Part shown: positions 8,393 through 17,500 of the stretch, one piece after another
Numbering within the stretch: position 1 is the first letter of the stretch
How the letters are laid out: each line of letters starts with the position of its first letter
Position numbers and translations under genes: made by a program
Source: Tsukamurella sp. 1534
GTDB taxonomy: Bacteria; Actinomycetota; Actinomycetes; Mycobacteriales; Mycobacteriaceae
Direction: 5' to 3'
Length of the DNA: 64,000 nt
NCBI RefSeq assembly: GCF_000312385.1
Contig: NZ_HE997626.1
Location: 1,474,439-1,538,438, forward strand
The notes under the pieces: model-generated
Seen by the model: the letters and a program-made list of their open reading frames with translations, nothing else
What the model was told of the DNA's origin: nothing
Databases searched by the model: none

Positions 8393-8902
8393 TTAGCCCG
8401 CGCGGTGCCGGCGGACGGCCTCCCGGCTGCCGCAGCGCGGCGAACAGTACCGCTGCGTCCCGTTGCGGGAGACGTCGGCGAAAACGCGCGAGCAGTCGCT
8501 CGACGAGCACCGCGCGAGCCGCGACATTCCCTGCGTGGTGAGGTGCAGCGCCGTCCCCACCAGGATCAGGACCGCCAGCTGGGCCTGCAGCGACGAGTCG
8601 GAGTCGCGGTAGTGCACGTGCCACCCCGAGCCCGCATGGTCGGTCACCCGTGGATACGACACATGCTGCGCCAAAAGAGAATTGAGTCGTTCGGCGCGCT
8701 CCGCCGGCCCGGTCGCGTCGACCACGGTGAGCCACGCGTCCACGAGTGCGCGGCAGGCGGGGAAGTCCGACGGTGCCGCGCGCTCGACCACCATGTCGTG
8801 GTCGGCGCACCGTCGGAGGAGCTCCTCCAGGCCGGCCGGCGGGTCGTTCGCCAGGTCGGCGGCGAGTAGCACCGGGGCCGACCCGTAAGGGTTGATATGC
8901 AC
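8393..8902 (-). CDS. CGNR zinc-finger / ABATE-domain regulator
   Basis: 169 residues from a GTG start. The C-terminus carries the CGNR-type zinc finger: RCSSSDCSRVFADVSRNG, then RYCSPRCGSREAVRRHR, where CGSR replaces the usual CGNR. The N-terminal ABATE-like part includes ALVDAWLTVVD and helices before the finger. Such proteins are probable stress or metabolite-responsive transcription factors. The start is only 26 bp from the start of the divergent TSUP transporter, which suggests that it regulates that exporter. Confidence 0.82.
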   Translation of the reverse strand: MHINPYGSAPVLLAADLANDPPAGLEELLRRCADHDMVVERAAPSDFPACRALVDAWLTVVDATGPAERAERLNSLLAQHVSYPRVTDHAGSGWHVHYRDSDSSLQAQLAVLILVGTALHLTTQGMSRLARCSSSDCSRVFADVSRNGTQRYCSPRCGSREAVRRHRAG

Positions 8903-8928
8903 AAGGCCATTACAGCACGATCTATCCC

Positions 8929-9705
8929 GTGCCGGACATCACCACAACGACGCTGCTCCTTCTCCTGCTCGCGGCCCTCGCCGCCGGGTGGGTGGACTCC
9001 GTCGTGGGCGGGGGCGGCCTGATCCAGCTCCCCGCGCTGCTCATCGCGTTCCCGACCGCCGCGCCGATCCATCTGCTCGCCACCAACAAGATGGCGTCGA
9101 TCGCGGGGACCGCCACCAGCAGCATCACCTACTGGCGGCGCGTCCGGCCCGACGCCCGGACCGCCGTCGCCCTCGCGATCCCCGCCTTCGCGGGCGGCGT
9201 CGCCGGTTCGCTCATCGCCTCGCACATCCCGCGTTCGGCCTTCAACCCGATCATCCTGTTCGCGCTCATCGTGGTGTTCGTCTACACGCTGCGCCAGCCG
9301 GACCTCGGCGACGCCACGAACCTGCGGTTCCGCGGGCACAGGCACCTGGTGACGGCCGGGCTCGCCGGGTTCGCGATCGGGGTGTACGACGGTGCGCTCG
9401 GCCCGGGCACGGGCTCGTTCCTCGTCTTCGCGATGGTCGGCCTCATGGGCTACGCCTTCCTCGAGGCGTCGGCCAAGGCGAAGGTCGCGAACTTCGCGAC
9501 CAACCTCGCCTCGCTCGTCGTGTTCCTCCCGCAGGGCGCCGGCTACTGGAAGCTGGGCCTCGCCATGGCGTGCGCCAACGTTGCGGGCGGCTACCTCGGG
9601 GCGCGCACCGCGGTATCGAAGGGGAGCGGTTTCGTGAAGGTCGTCTTCCTCGTGGTGGTCTCCGCGTTCATCTGCAAGATCGGTTTCGACGTAGTGACTC
9701 AGTGA
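8929..9705 (+). CDS. TSUP (TauE/SafE) family membrane transporter
   Basis: 258 residues, GTG start. About eight hydrophobic segments, with the duplicated TSUP signature: first half GWVDSVVGGGGLIQLPALL, second half GVYDGALGPGTGSFLVFAMV. Members export sulfite, sulfoacetate or organosulfur anions, or take up related compounds. It is divergent from the CGNR regulator with 26 bp between starts, so the two promoters must overlap. The substrate is unknown. Confidence 0.87.
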   Translation: MPDITTTTLLLLLLAALAAGWVDSVVGGGGLIQLPALLIAFPTAAPIHLLATNKMASIAGTATSSITYWRRVRPDARTAVALAIPAFAGGVAGSLIASHIPRSAFNPIILFALIVVFVYTLRQPDLGDATNLRFRGHRHLVTAGLAGFAIGVYDGALGPGTGSFLVFAMVGLMGYAFLEASAKAKVANFATNLASLVVFLPQGAGYWKLGLAMACANVAGGYLGARTAVSKGSGFVKVVFLVVVSAFICKIGFDVVTQ

Positions 9706-9767
9706 GCTGGTTCACGCACAGCGGAACGGTTTGCGTTGTAGCCCATGGCTGGACGTAAAATGGCGGG

Positions 9768-10481
9768 GTGAGCGAAGCCGGTGGCGCCCCCGAAGACCCG
9801 ATCGACCTCGAGGCGTGGCGGAGCACCAACGAACTGTCCGTCCCGTTCAGCGAAGCGCTGGACCGGTGGGCCGACGCCGCCCACGCGGCGCTCGCCCAGG
9901 ACGCCGGACGCTTCGGATTCTTCATCAGTTACGCGGAGCTCGCGGCTCGCGCCCAGGCGGACGCCGGGATCGCCACGCGTGCGCCCGTCCGCCTCTGGGT
10001 CGCCGCCCTGCAGCGGCGGATCACGGACCTCTGCCAGGCCGCTGGCGAGCCCCCGCTCGTGGCGCTGATGGTCGGTCACGACCACAAGGTCGGCGAGGGC
10101 TACGCGTACGCGGTCGCCGCCGCCGGTCTCCCGGTTCCCGGGAACCTCGACGAGCACGCCGCGGCCGCGCGCTTCGCCTGCTACCAGCACTTCGGTGCCG
10201 CCGTCCCCTCCGGCGCCGGCCCCCGCCTCACGCCCAAGCTGGAGGAGGCCCGTCGCGCGGCGGCGGCGAAGGCCGCGAAGTCCCGGCCGTCGACCGGACG
10301 CGTCGTGAAGGCCCGCTCGGCCGCGCCGCGCTCCGGCGCGGCCCGCGCGACGGCGCCGGGGGAGCGGAAGGCACCGTCGGCCACGAAGGCCGCACCCGCC
10401 AAGCCCGAACCGCGGCAACCGAAACTGTGCCCCAATTGCTTCACCGAGCTCGCCGCAACCGGTATCTGCGGCTACTGCTGA
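9768..10481 (+). CDS. Conserved hypothetical protein with C-terminal zinc knuckle
   Basis: 237 residues, GTG start. Residues 1-140 form a helical region containing FGFFISYAELAARAQ. Residues about 150-220 are a low-complexity Ala/Lys/Pro/Arg tail. The protein ends with CPNC, eleven residues, CGYC, a compact zinc-ribbon pattern. No known family was recognised. The basic linker and zinc ribbon would suit nucleic-acid or protein binding, but that is a guess. A 66-bp gap separates it from the next gene on the same strand. Confidence 0.72.
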   Translation: MSEAGGAPEDPIDLEAWRSTNELSVPFSEALDRWADAAHAALAQDAGRFGFFISYAELAARAQADAGIATRAPVRLWVAALQRRITDLCQAAGEPPLVALMVGHDHKVGEGYAYAVAAAGLPVPGNLDEHAAAARFACYQHFGAAVPSGAGPRLTPKLEEARRAAAAKAAKSRPSTGRVVKARSAAPRSGAARATAPGERKAPSATKAAPAKPEPRQPKLCPNCFTELAATGICGYC

Positions 10482-10547
10482 TCCGCTAGCATCGGTCCGG
10501 GTACATCGGGCTCCCGGGCCTTCGCGCCGCGGGTCCTCCACCGCCCG

Positions 10548-11402
10548 GTGATCACAGTGAACAACCTGTCGTCAATCGACGATTCCCTTGTCCACGTTCG
10601 TATCTCGAACTGGCAGTACCAGTGCTGCGGCACGGTGCCCCATCTCGGCGCCGAACTCACCGGCTCGCTCTCCGTCCACTCGGCCGAGGTGCCGGCGTAT
10701 CTCGCCCCCGCAGTCACCGGCTGGGACCCGCACAGCGGGCTCGTCACCATGGGCGAGGTGGTGGCGCAGCTCGGCTACGGCCTCGCCGATCCCACCGGCC
10801 CGCTCCACCTCGCGCTGAGCTGGCACGAGCACGACGTACGCCCCGTCCTGACGGGCGTGGTCGAGCGCCTGTACGAGGAGACCGGCAGGTTCCTGCGGAC
10901 CGGCGAGCGGTCGTATCGGTTCGCCCCGGAGTCAGCCGTCCACACTCCCGTGCGGGAGGCCACCCGGTGGCCCGACGACCTGCTGGAGGACGGTGGCCGG
11001 GCGACCACCGGCGTCGTCGCGGGCATCCGGATGACCGCGCTGCGGATACCGACCGCCGGCGAGGTCGACGCGCGGCTCGCGACGGAGGAGCGGGAGCGCC
11101 GCACCCTGATGATCACCGGGCCGACCGGCTGCTTCGGGGCGCGGATCCCTCAGGTGGGAAGCCGGATCCACGTCGACCTGGGTGATCCGCGAATGGTCAA
11201 GCAGGGGATTCTCGACGGCCTCACAGCCACCGTCGGCGGTGAGGTGCTGCAGGCCAGTGCGACGCTCGAGCACAGTTCCGGCGGGGGCGCGATGTTCACC
11301 GCGTTCATTGAGCCCGACCCCGGTAACCCGCCGGCCGAACTCATGGTCCGCCTCCTCGTCGACTCGAAGGACGCCGTCCCCGAGGGCGCCGCTTCGGACT
11401 AG
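10548..11402 (+). CDS. Hypothetical protein (DUF6578-like)
   Basis: 284 residues, GTG start. The sequence is soluble and beta-rich, with SNWQYQCCGTVPHLGAEL near the start, and no signal peptide or membrane segment. The N-terminal part resembles actinobacterial DUF6578-type proteins of unknown function; the match is from memory and uncertain. Its stop codon shares the tetranucleotide CTAG with the stop of the convergent MFS gene. Confidence 0.65.
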   Translation: MITVNNLSSIDDSLVHVRISNWQYQCCGTVPHLGAELTGSLSVHSAEVPAYLAPAVTGWDPHSGLVTMGEVVAQLGYGLADPTGPLHLALSWHEHDVRPVLTGVVERLYEETGRFLRTGERSYRFAPESAVHTPVREATRWPDDLLEDGGRATTGVVAGIRMTALRIPTAGEVDARLATEERERRTLMITGPTGCFGARIPQVGSRIHVDLGDPRMVKQGILDGLTATVGGEVLQASATLEHSSGGGAMFTAFIEPDPGNPPAELMVRLLVDSKDAVPEGAASD

Positions 11403-12682
11403 ACGGCCACCGGCTCGGGCGTCGCCGTCGACGCCCGGGCCCGAGGGACGGCCCAGCACATGACCGCCGCCGCCACGCAGAGCGCGCCGGCGGTGTAGAA
11501 CGCCGGGTCGTAGCCGCCCGAGGCGTCGCGGATGTAGCCCGCGCCGAACGCGGCCACCGCAGCGCCCACCTGGTGCGAGGCGAAGATCCAGCCGAACACG
11601 ACGGGCGTCGATTCGCCGAAGTGCTGCCGGGCCAGCGCCATCGTGGGCGGCACGGTGGCCACCCAGTCGAGCCCGTAGAACAGCACGAACACCAGCAACC
11701 CGGGCGCCACCTCCGGCGAGAGCAGCGAGGGCAGCAACGCCAGCGCCAGACCGCGACCGAGGTAGTAGACCACCAGCAGGATGCGCGAATCCACGCGGTC
11801 GGTCAGCCAGCCGGAGGCGATGGTGCCGATCACGTCGAAGATCCCGATGACGGCGAGGAGCGAGGCCGCCGCGGTGGCGGGCATCCCGTGATCGCCGGCG
11901 GCGGGGATGAAGTGGGTCTGCAGCAGCCCGTTCGTGGTGGCGCCGCAGATCGCGAAGCTCGCTGCCAGCAACCAGAACGCGGGCCTGCGGGCGCCCAGTA
12001 CCAGGCCGGCGAACGCCGACTTCACGGCGCCGCCGCCGGCCGGCTGCGGCGGCGCCACCTCGTCGGCGCCGAACGGCGGCAGCCCCTTGTCGGCGGGCCA
12101 CGAGCGCAGCAGCAGGCCCGCGACGGGGATCACCGCCACTGCCACGGCGGTCACCACGAGCGTGGCGGCACGCCAGCCCAACGATTCCGACAGCGCCGCG
12201 ACGATCGGCAGGAAGATCAGCTGCCCGGTGGCGCCGGCGGCGGTGAGCACGCCGGTCACCAGGCCCCGTCGGGCCACGAACCAGCGCTGGGCGATCGTCG
12301 CGACGAACGCCGTCGAGAGCGAGCCCGTGCCGAGGCCGACGAGCACGCCCCACAGCAGCATCAGCTGCCACGAGGCCGTCATGAACACCGCGAGGCCGGT
12401 GCCGGCGGCCACGAGCGACAGCGCACCGACCACCACCGGCCGCACGCCGAGCTTGTCCATGAGCGCCGCCGAGAACGGGGCGGTGAGCCCGAACAGCGCC
12501 ATGTTCACCGACATCGCCGCGCCGATCATCGCGTGCGACCAGCCGAACTCCATGTGCAGCGGGTCCATCATGACGCCGGGCACGGAGCGGAATCCCGCCG
12601 CTCCGAGCATGGTCACGAAGGCCACGCCGAGGACGATCCACGCGTAGTGAGCGCGTCGCGCGCGCCGCAGTGTCGTAGTCAC
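11399..12682 (-). CDS. MFS transporter
   Basis: 427 residues from the GTG at 12682 (MTTTLRRARRAHYAWIVLG). An ATG at 12733 is also in frame, but it would place the start inside an inverted repeat next to the divergent gene. About twelve hydrophobic segments with the cytoplasmic loop AALMDKLGVRP and loop basic motifs of the major facilitator superfamily, resembling the oxalate/formate or monocarboxylate antiporter-like (OFA/MCT) group. It is divergent from a GlxA-type regulator, which probably controls it. The substrate is unknown. Confidence 0.85.
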   Translation of the reverse strand: MTTTLRRARRAHYAWIVLGVAFVTMLGAAGFRSVPGVMMDPLHMEFGWSHAMIGAAMSVNMALFGLTAPFSAALMDKLGVRPVVVGALSLVAAGTGLAVFMTASWQLMLLWGVLVGLGTGSLSTAFVATIAQRWFVARRGLVTGVLTAAGATGQLIFLPIVAALSESLGWRAATLVVTAVAVAVIPVAGLLLRSWPADKGLPPFGADEVAPPQPAGGGAVKSAFAGLVLGARRPAFWLLAASFAICGATTNGLLQTHFIPAAGDHGMPATAAASLLAVIGIFDVIGTIASGWLTDRVDSRILLVVYYLGRGLALALLPSLLSPEVAPGLLVFVLFYGLDWVATVPPTMALARQHFGESTPVVFGWIFASHQVGAAVAAFGAGYIRDASGGYDPAFYTAGALCVAAAVMCWAVPRARASTATPEPVAV

Positions 12683-12719
12683 CCGATCAGGATTCCGCCG
12701 ACGGTCGGCCCGAACCAGT

Positions 12720-12752
12720 GGCATGAATGACAAGATATGAAAGAATCATGCC
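12720..12752. promoter_or_regulatory. Inverted repeat between MFS and GlxA genes
   Basis: GGCATGA and TCATGCC form perfect 7-bp arms 19 bp apart, ending immediately before the GlxA ATG at 12753. The AT-rich spacer (AAGATATGAAAG) is unusual in this GC-rich DNA. The position fits an operator for autoregulation and for control of the divergent MFS gene. Confidence 0.5.
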
Positions 12753-13718
12753 ATGCATACGGTGGCAGTGCTCCTGGTGGAACCGATCGTCGGCTTCGAC
12801 GCGGCCATCCCGTCCCTGTGCTTCTCCGAGGCCACCGACGACGCGGACGCCCCGCTCTACCGGGTCGTCACGTGCAGCACGGACGGCGGCCCGGTGCGCG
12901 CCATCGGCGGCTACACGATCACGCCCGAGGCCGGACCCGAGGTGCTCGCCGACGCGGACACCGTGATCGTGCCGGGTACCAAGATCGACGGTCCGCGGTT
13001 CGAGGGCACCCTGCCCGCGGAACTGCGCGCCGTGCTCGACACCATCCGTCCCGGAACCCGACTGGTGTCCATCTGCACCGGCGCGTTCGTCCTCGCCGCC
13101 GCTGGCTTCCTCGACGGCCGCGACGTGACCACGCACTGGAAGTACGGCGCCCAACTGCGCCGGCTCTACCCGCGCGTCGGGCTCGTGGACCACGTCCTGT
13201 TCACCGACGACGGGGACGTGCTCACCTCAGCCGGTCTCGCCGCGGGCCTCGACCTGTGCCTGCACCTGATCCGCACGGACCACGGCGCCGCCGTGGCCAA
13301 CAAGGTGGCCCGGCACTGCGTGATCCCGCCCGGCCGCGAGGGCACCCAGGCCCAGTTCGTGGACGCACCCGTGCCGGCCCGAGGCCCGGGAAGCACCGTC
13401 GCCGTCCGGGATTGGGCGCTGCGCAACCTCGCCGAGAACCTGGGCGTGGAACGCCTCGCCCGCAGGGCTGGCATGTCCGTGCGCACCTTCAACCGCCGGT
13501 TCCGCGAGGAGACCGGGCAGACCCCCGGCGCCTGGGTGCTGCGCCGCCGGCTCGATCACGCCCGGGAGCTCCTGGAGGCCACCGATCGCCCCGTCGACGC
13601 CGTGGCCCGCGACGCCGGATTCGGCACCGGGGCGAGCCTGCGCGCGCACCTGCGGCGCGACACCGGGATGACCCCGCTCGGCTACCGCCGGGTGTTCCGA
13701 CCGGCGGTCGGCGCCTGA
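12753..13718 (+). CDS. GlxA-family (DJ-1/PfpI plus AraC) transcriptional regulator
   Basis: 321 residues. The N-terminal half is a DJ-1/PfpI-like domain with the nucleophile-elbow region LVSICTGAFVLAAAGFLDGR and TTHWKYG. The C-terminal 110 residues form an AraC pair of helix-turn-helices: LAENLGVERLARRAGMSVRT, FNRRFREETGQTP and the second HTH PVDAVARDAGFGTGASLRAH. It probably senses a small molecule and controls the divergent MFS transporter. A near-identical architecture occurs again at 39185. Confidence 0.9.
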   Translation: MHTVAVLLVEPIVGFDAAIPSLCFSEATDDADAPLYRVVTCSTDGGPVRAIGGYTITPEAGPEVLADADTVIVPGTKIDGPRFEGTLPAELRAVLDTIRPGTRLVSICTGAFVLAAAGFLDGRDVTTHWKYGAQLRRLYPRVGLVDHVLFTDDGDVLTSAGLAAGLDLCLHLIRTDHGAAVANKVARHCVIPPGREGTQAQFVDAPVPARGPGSTVAVRDWALRNLAENLGVERLARRAGMSVRTFNRRFREETGQTPGAWVLRRRLDHARELLEATDRPVDAVARDAGFGTGASLRAHLRRDTGMTPLGYRRVFRPAVGA

Positions 13719-13741
13719 GCGCGCCACGGCATCATGGAGGC

Positions 13742-14917
13742 ATGCAGGGTCGGATCGCTCCGCTCACCGGACTGCGCGCCGTCGCCGCGGCCGCGGTCTG
13801 CCTGACGCACGCCGCGTTCTCCACCGGCCACTACACGGACGATTTCGTCGGTCATTTCTGGGCGCGATTCGAGATCGGCGTCCCCATCTTCTTCGCGCTC
13901 TCCGGCTTCCTCCTGTTCCGGCCGTGGGTCGCGCTCCTGTGCGACGGGACGGGGCGCCAGCCCGACCTGCGGCGCTACGCGTGGCACCGCTTCCGCCGGG
14001 TGGTGCCCGCCTACTGGGTGGTGGTGAGCGCGGTCTACCTGCTGGGGATCATCCGGTTCGAGCCGAACCCGTCCGGACGCGGCATCGACGGGTACCTGCG
14101 CAACCTGGGCTTTCTCCAGATCTACGGGTTCGGCCACATGCGGGTGGGACTCACCCAGGCGTGGAGCCTGTGCGTGGAGATGGCCTTCTACCTGGCGCTA
14201 CCGCTGCTCGGCTGGCTGCTCACCGCGGTGGTGTGCCGCTATCGCTGGCGGCCCGGCCGGCTGTTCGCGGGGCTGGCCGCGCTGGCGGCGATCACGCCGG
14301 CGTGGATCACGGTGGCCCCGGACATCGAGCTCACCGCCCGGATGTGGCCGCCGGCGTACCTGTGGTGGTTCATCGCCGGGATGGCGCTCACCGTCGCGGC
14401 ACGGACGCTGCGGGCGTGGCCCCGCTGGGCCACCCCGGCGTGCCTCGCGCTCGCCGTGGCCGCGTTCGTCGTCTCCGCCCTCCCGGCGATCGGCGGGCCG
14501 CCCACGATGGTGCCCCGCAGCCCCGTCGAGGCGATCATGAAGTCCGCGCTCTACCTGGTGATCTCCGCCGCGCTCATCGCCCCGCTCGGCCTCGCGCCGC
14601 GCGGCGGTGCCCTCTATCACCGGCTGCTCGGCAGCCGGCCGATGGTGTGGCTCGGCGGCATCTCCTACGAGTTCTTCCTCATCCACCTCATCGTGATGGA
14701 CGTGCTGCTGCTCGACGTGTTCGACTGGGTGCCGTTCACCGGGAACATCGCGATCGCCTTCGTCACGACGACCCTGGTGACGATCCCGCTCGCGTGGGCG
14801 CTGCGCGCCGCCCTCCCCTTCGGGGACAATGACCGGGACCGACCGCGAAAGGGGGTGGACGATGACGGAGCCGGATCCGGAGGTGCACATCGACGCGCCG
14901 GTACGCCGGTGGTGTGA
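13742..14917 (+). CDS. Acyltransferase 3 family membrane protein
   Basis: 391 residues from the ATG at 13742 (MQGRIAPLTGLRAVAA), preceded by CATGGAGG. The family pattern begins with LTGLRAVAAAAVCLTHAAF (the catalytic His), followed by ARFEIGVPIFFALSGFLLFRP and YAWHRFRRVVPAYW, and about ten transmembrane segments to the end. OafA/YrhL-type enzymes transfer acyl groups to cell-envelope sugars or lipids. The 3' end overlaps the next gene by 56 nt in another frame, so the two are likely co-transcribed. Confidence 0.87.
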   Translation: MQGRIAPLTGLRAVAAAAVCLTHAAFSTGHYTDDFVGHFWARFEIGVPIFFALSGFLLFRPWVALLCDGTGRQPDLRRYAWHRFRRVVPAYWVVVSAVYLLGIIRFEPNPSGRGIDGYLRNLGFLQIYGFGHMRVGLTQAWSLCVEMAFYLALPLLGWLLTAVVCRYRWRPGRLFAGLAALAAITPAWITVAPDIELTARMWPPAYLWWFIAGMALTVAARTLRAWPRWATPACLALAVAAFVVSALPAIGGPPTMVPRSPVEAIMKSALYLVISAALIAPLGLAPRGGALYHRLLGSRPMVWLGGISYEFFLIHLIVMDVLLLDVFDWVPFTGNIAIAFVTTTLVTIPLAWALRAALPFGDNDRDRPRKGVDDDGAGSGGAHRRAGTPVV

Positions 14918-16001
14918 GGCGCGGGCCATCCCGATGCCGCGCCGGGAGCTCTCCGACGAGGCGGCCCTCCTCATCGCCGCGGGCCACCTGGAGCCCGCCG
15001 CCCGCGAGGTGGTGCTCAACCGGTTCGACACCGAGCGCGCCTTTCCCGACATCGGCGGCTACTCCAAGCTGCGCAGGCTCAGCAGGATCGCCGAGGCGAC
15101 CGAGCCGGAGCCCCTCGCCGAGGATCTGCCACCCAACCCTTTCGTGCAGGCCAAGACGGCGGCCGAGGCCCTGCGCGCCGCCGACGCCCGTCGCAAGCTC
15201 GCCGGTTTCCGGCACGCGTTCACGCTCAACCGGCTGTCCTTCGCCGCGGGAGTCCGGGCCGTCCGCCGCGCCCGCAAGGACGCGGTGCACCTCGACCTCG
15301 ACGAGCGGGACGCCCTCTTCGACGCGCTGTGCCGGACCCCGCTGCCCCTGACCCCGTCGGCCGCCGCCGTGGCCGCGCGCACCGTCGCCCGGGTGGCCGG
15401 GCCCGTGCTGCGGCTCGCTCCGCAGGTCGCCGGCTGGGTCGACGGCCACGGCGCTCCCGACGAGCGGCTGCTGGTGTTCGAGGACCGGTACGACGTGCTG
15501 CTGTTCCTCGCCGGCCTCGTCTACGACAAGGTCAGCTACTCACGGTCCGTCAGCGCCGGCGATCTCGACGAGCAACTGCTCCAGCTGGACCTGCCCACCG
15601 ACCTGGTGCAGATCTCCGCCGACGTCGCGCAGATGCGGGCCGTGTGGGGGCAGCTCCGCTACGCCCCGGGACTGGCCGACGGTACGCGGTCCGGCGAGCT
15701 GGACCGGGTCTGGGAGGAACTGCTGGCGCGCGTCACCGCCCTCACCCGCGTGGGGGACCTGGTGGACGTGGCCGATTCCAAACGGCCGCGGCGGATGTCG
15801 ATCGAATCCATCGACCAGCAGATCCACGAGCTGGTGCTGCGCTCGGGCGAACGCGAGATCTCCACGCAGAGCGCCACCCGCGTGGCGGGGCAGATCCTCG
15901 GCGCCCGAGGCGAACTCGGCTCGGCGTCGCGCCCCGCGCTCCCGGGTAGCGGCCCGGCGGGCCCGCCGCCGGATCAGGCGCGTGACCAGGACGCCAGGTA
16001 G
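14862..16001 (+). CDS. Conserved hypothetical protein
   Basis: 379 residues from the ATG at 14862 (MTEPDPEVHIDAP); an ATG at 14829 is in frame but lies deeper inside the acyltransferase gene. The protein is soluble and mostly helical, with many Arg/Ala-rich helices and a conserved-looking stretch LLVFEDRYDVLLFLAGLVYDK. The C-terminal 40 residues are Gly/Pro-rich. No family recognised. The overlap with the acyltransferase indicates one transcript. The 3' end overlaps the convergent thioesterase by 28 bp. Confidence 0.7.
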   Translation: MTEPDPEVHIDAPVRRWCEARAIPMPRRELSDEAALLIAAGHLEPAAREVVLNRFDTERAFPDIGGYSKLRRLSRIAEATEPEPLAEDLPPNPFVQAKTAAEALRAADARRKLAGFRHAFTLNRLSFAAGVRAVRRARKDAVHLDLDERDALFDALCRTPLPLTPSAAAVAARTVARVAGPVLRLAPQVAGWVDGHGAPDERLLVFEDRYDVLLFLAGLVYDKVSYSRSVSAGDLDEQLLQLDLPTDLVQISADVAQMRAVWGQLRYAPGLADGTRSGELDRVWEELLARVTALTRVGDLVDVADSKRPRRMSIESIDQQIHELVLRSGEREISTQSATRVAGQILGARGELGSASRPALPGSGPAGPPPDQARDQDAR

Positions 16002-16408
16002 CCCTTCTCCTCGTCCGTGAGGCGGCGCAGGCTGCGCTTCTCGATGTTCACCACGGCCATCTGCGTGGTCGCGAGGATCGCGGGCTTCGACTCCGGTGCC
16101 GCGCCGCGCGCCCGCACCTCGTAGCCCAGCGTGAAATCCACGCTGCGGTTCCCGGCGATGTACATCCCCACCTGGACGGGCGAATCCTCGTGGTACAGCT
16201 GGGCCTTGTACTTGATCGCCACATCCGCGATGAACGCGCTCTTGATCAGCGGCGCGTACTTCTCACCCGCGGACAGCAGCCACTGGATGCGGGCCTCCTC
16301 GAGCAGCGTCACCATACGCGCGTGGTTCACGTGGCCCAGCGCGTCCATGTCCGACCAGCGCACCGGCACGTGCGCCGTGAACGCGAACTCGTGCTTGCCG
16401 AGGGTCAT
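15974..16408 (-). CDS. Acyl-CoA thioesterase, hotdog fold (4HBT type)
   Basis: 144 residues from the ATG at 16408. The hotdog motif VRWSDMDALGHVNHARMVTLLEEAR contains the catalytic Asp and the HVNH helix start of 4-hydroxybenzoyl-CoA thioesterase-like enzymes. It ends with TQMAVVNIEKRSLRRLTDEE. It hydrolyses an acyl-CoA; chain specificity is unknown. The ATG overlaps the TGA of the aminotransferase gene upstream (4 nt), so they form an operon. Confidence 0.87.
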   Translation of the reverse strand: MTLGKHEFAFTAHVPVRWSDMDALGHVNHARMVTLLEEARIQWLLSAGEKYAPLIKSAFIADVAIKYKAQLYHEDSPVQVGMYIAGNRSVDFTLGYEVRARGAAPESKPAILATTQMAVVNIEKRSLRRLTDEEKGYLASWSRA

Positions 16409-17496
16409 TCCGCCCACCCCTTCGCGAACGCGAGGAACGCGTCGTTCTCCTCCCGGTTGGTCACCGTGACGCGGACGCCGTCGCCGTCGAACCCGCGGAC
16501 CAGCAGCCCGGCCTCCGCGGCGTCGGCGGTGAACCGGCTCGCGTCGGCGCCCAGCGGCAGCCACACGAAGTTCGACTGCGTCGGCGGAACCTCGTACCCG
16601 TTCTCCCGCAACGACTCCCGCACCCGGTTCCGCTCCACGACCACGGCGTCGGTGCGGGCCAGCAGCTCGTCGCCGGCGTGCAGCGAGGCGATCGCGGCCG
16701 CCTGCGCGGGGACGCTCACCGAGAACGGCAGGTGCACCTTCGTGAGCGCCGCGATGAGCTCGGGGTCCGCGATCGCGTATCCCACCCGGAGCCCCGCGAG
16801 GCCGTACGCCTTGGAGAAGGTGCGCAGCGCGATCACGTTGCGGTGCCGGGAGATCAGCGCCGCACCGTCGATCCGCTCGCCGGACTCCTCGTTGGGCCGG
16901 TGGTACTCGTAGTAGGCCTCGTCGAGGGCCACGATCACGTGCGGAGGCACCTTCGCGAGGAACGCCTCCAGCTGCTCCTCCGACACCGTCGTCCCGGTGG
17001 GGTTGTTGGGGTTGCAGACGAAGACCAGGCGGGTGCGGTCCGTGATCGCGGCGGCCATGGCGTCGAGGTCGTGCACGTGGCCGTCGGTGAGCGGCACCTG
17101 GACCGGCGTCGCGCCGACGACCCTCGTCACGATCGGGTACGCCTCGAAGCTGCGCCACGCGAACACCACCTCGTCGCCCGGGCGGCACGTCACCTGCACC
17201 AGGTCCTGGCACAGCGCCACCGAACCGCAGCCCGCGTGCACGCGGTCCTCGGTGACGCCCGTCAGCTTCGCCAGCTCGGCCCGCAGCGCGACCGCGCCGT
17301 TGTCCGGGTAGCGGTTGGCGCTGCGCAGCACGTCGGAGAGGGCGGCGGCGACGGACGGCAGCGGACCGTCGACGATCTCGTTGGACGCGAGCTTGATCGC
17401 CCCCGGCGCAGACCTGCCCGGGACGTACGCGGGCAGCGCGTCGAGATCCGGGCGGAGGGCGAGCGCGTCGGGACGGGGCTGGTTCTGCGTGGCCAC
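16405..17496 (-). CDS. Histidinol-phosphate / aromatic aminotransferase (HisC2/Pat-type)
   Basis: 363 residues, fold-type I PLP aminotransferase. It shows ASNEIVDGPLPSV near the start, RYPDNGAVALRAELA, the phosphate cup and aspartate region VFVCNPNNPTGT, and the PLP lysine in RTFSKAYGLAGLRVGYAI. The pattern fits actinobacterial HisC2/Pat enzymes that make phenylalanine and tyrosine from their keto acids. It is co-transcribed with the thioesterase. It lies only 4 bp downstream of the Lrp regulator on the same strand. HisC versus Pat cannot be settled from sequence alone. Confidence 0.87.
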   Translation of the reverse strand: MATQNQPRPDALALRPDLDALPAYVPGRSAPGAIKLASNEIVDGPLPSVAAALSDVLRSANRYPDNGAVALRAELAKLTGVTEDRVHAGCGSVALCQDLVQVTCRPGDEVVFAWRSFEAYPIVTRVVGATPVQVPLTDGHVHDLDAMAAAITDRTRLVFVCNPNNPTGTTVSEEQLEAFLAKVPPHVIVALDEAYYEYHRPNEESGERIDGAALISRHRNVIALRTFSKAYGLAGLRVGYAIADPELIAALTKVHLPFSVSVPAQAAAIASLHAGDELLARTDAVVVERNRVRESLRENGYEVPPTQSNFVWLPLGADASRFTADAAEAGLLVRGFDGDGVRVTVTNREENDAFLAFAKGWAE

Positions 17497-17500
17497 CCCG

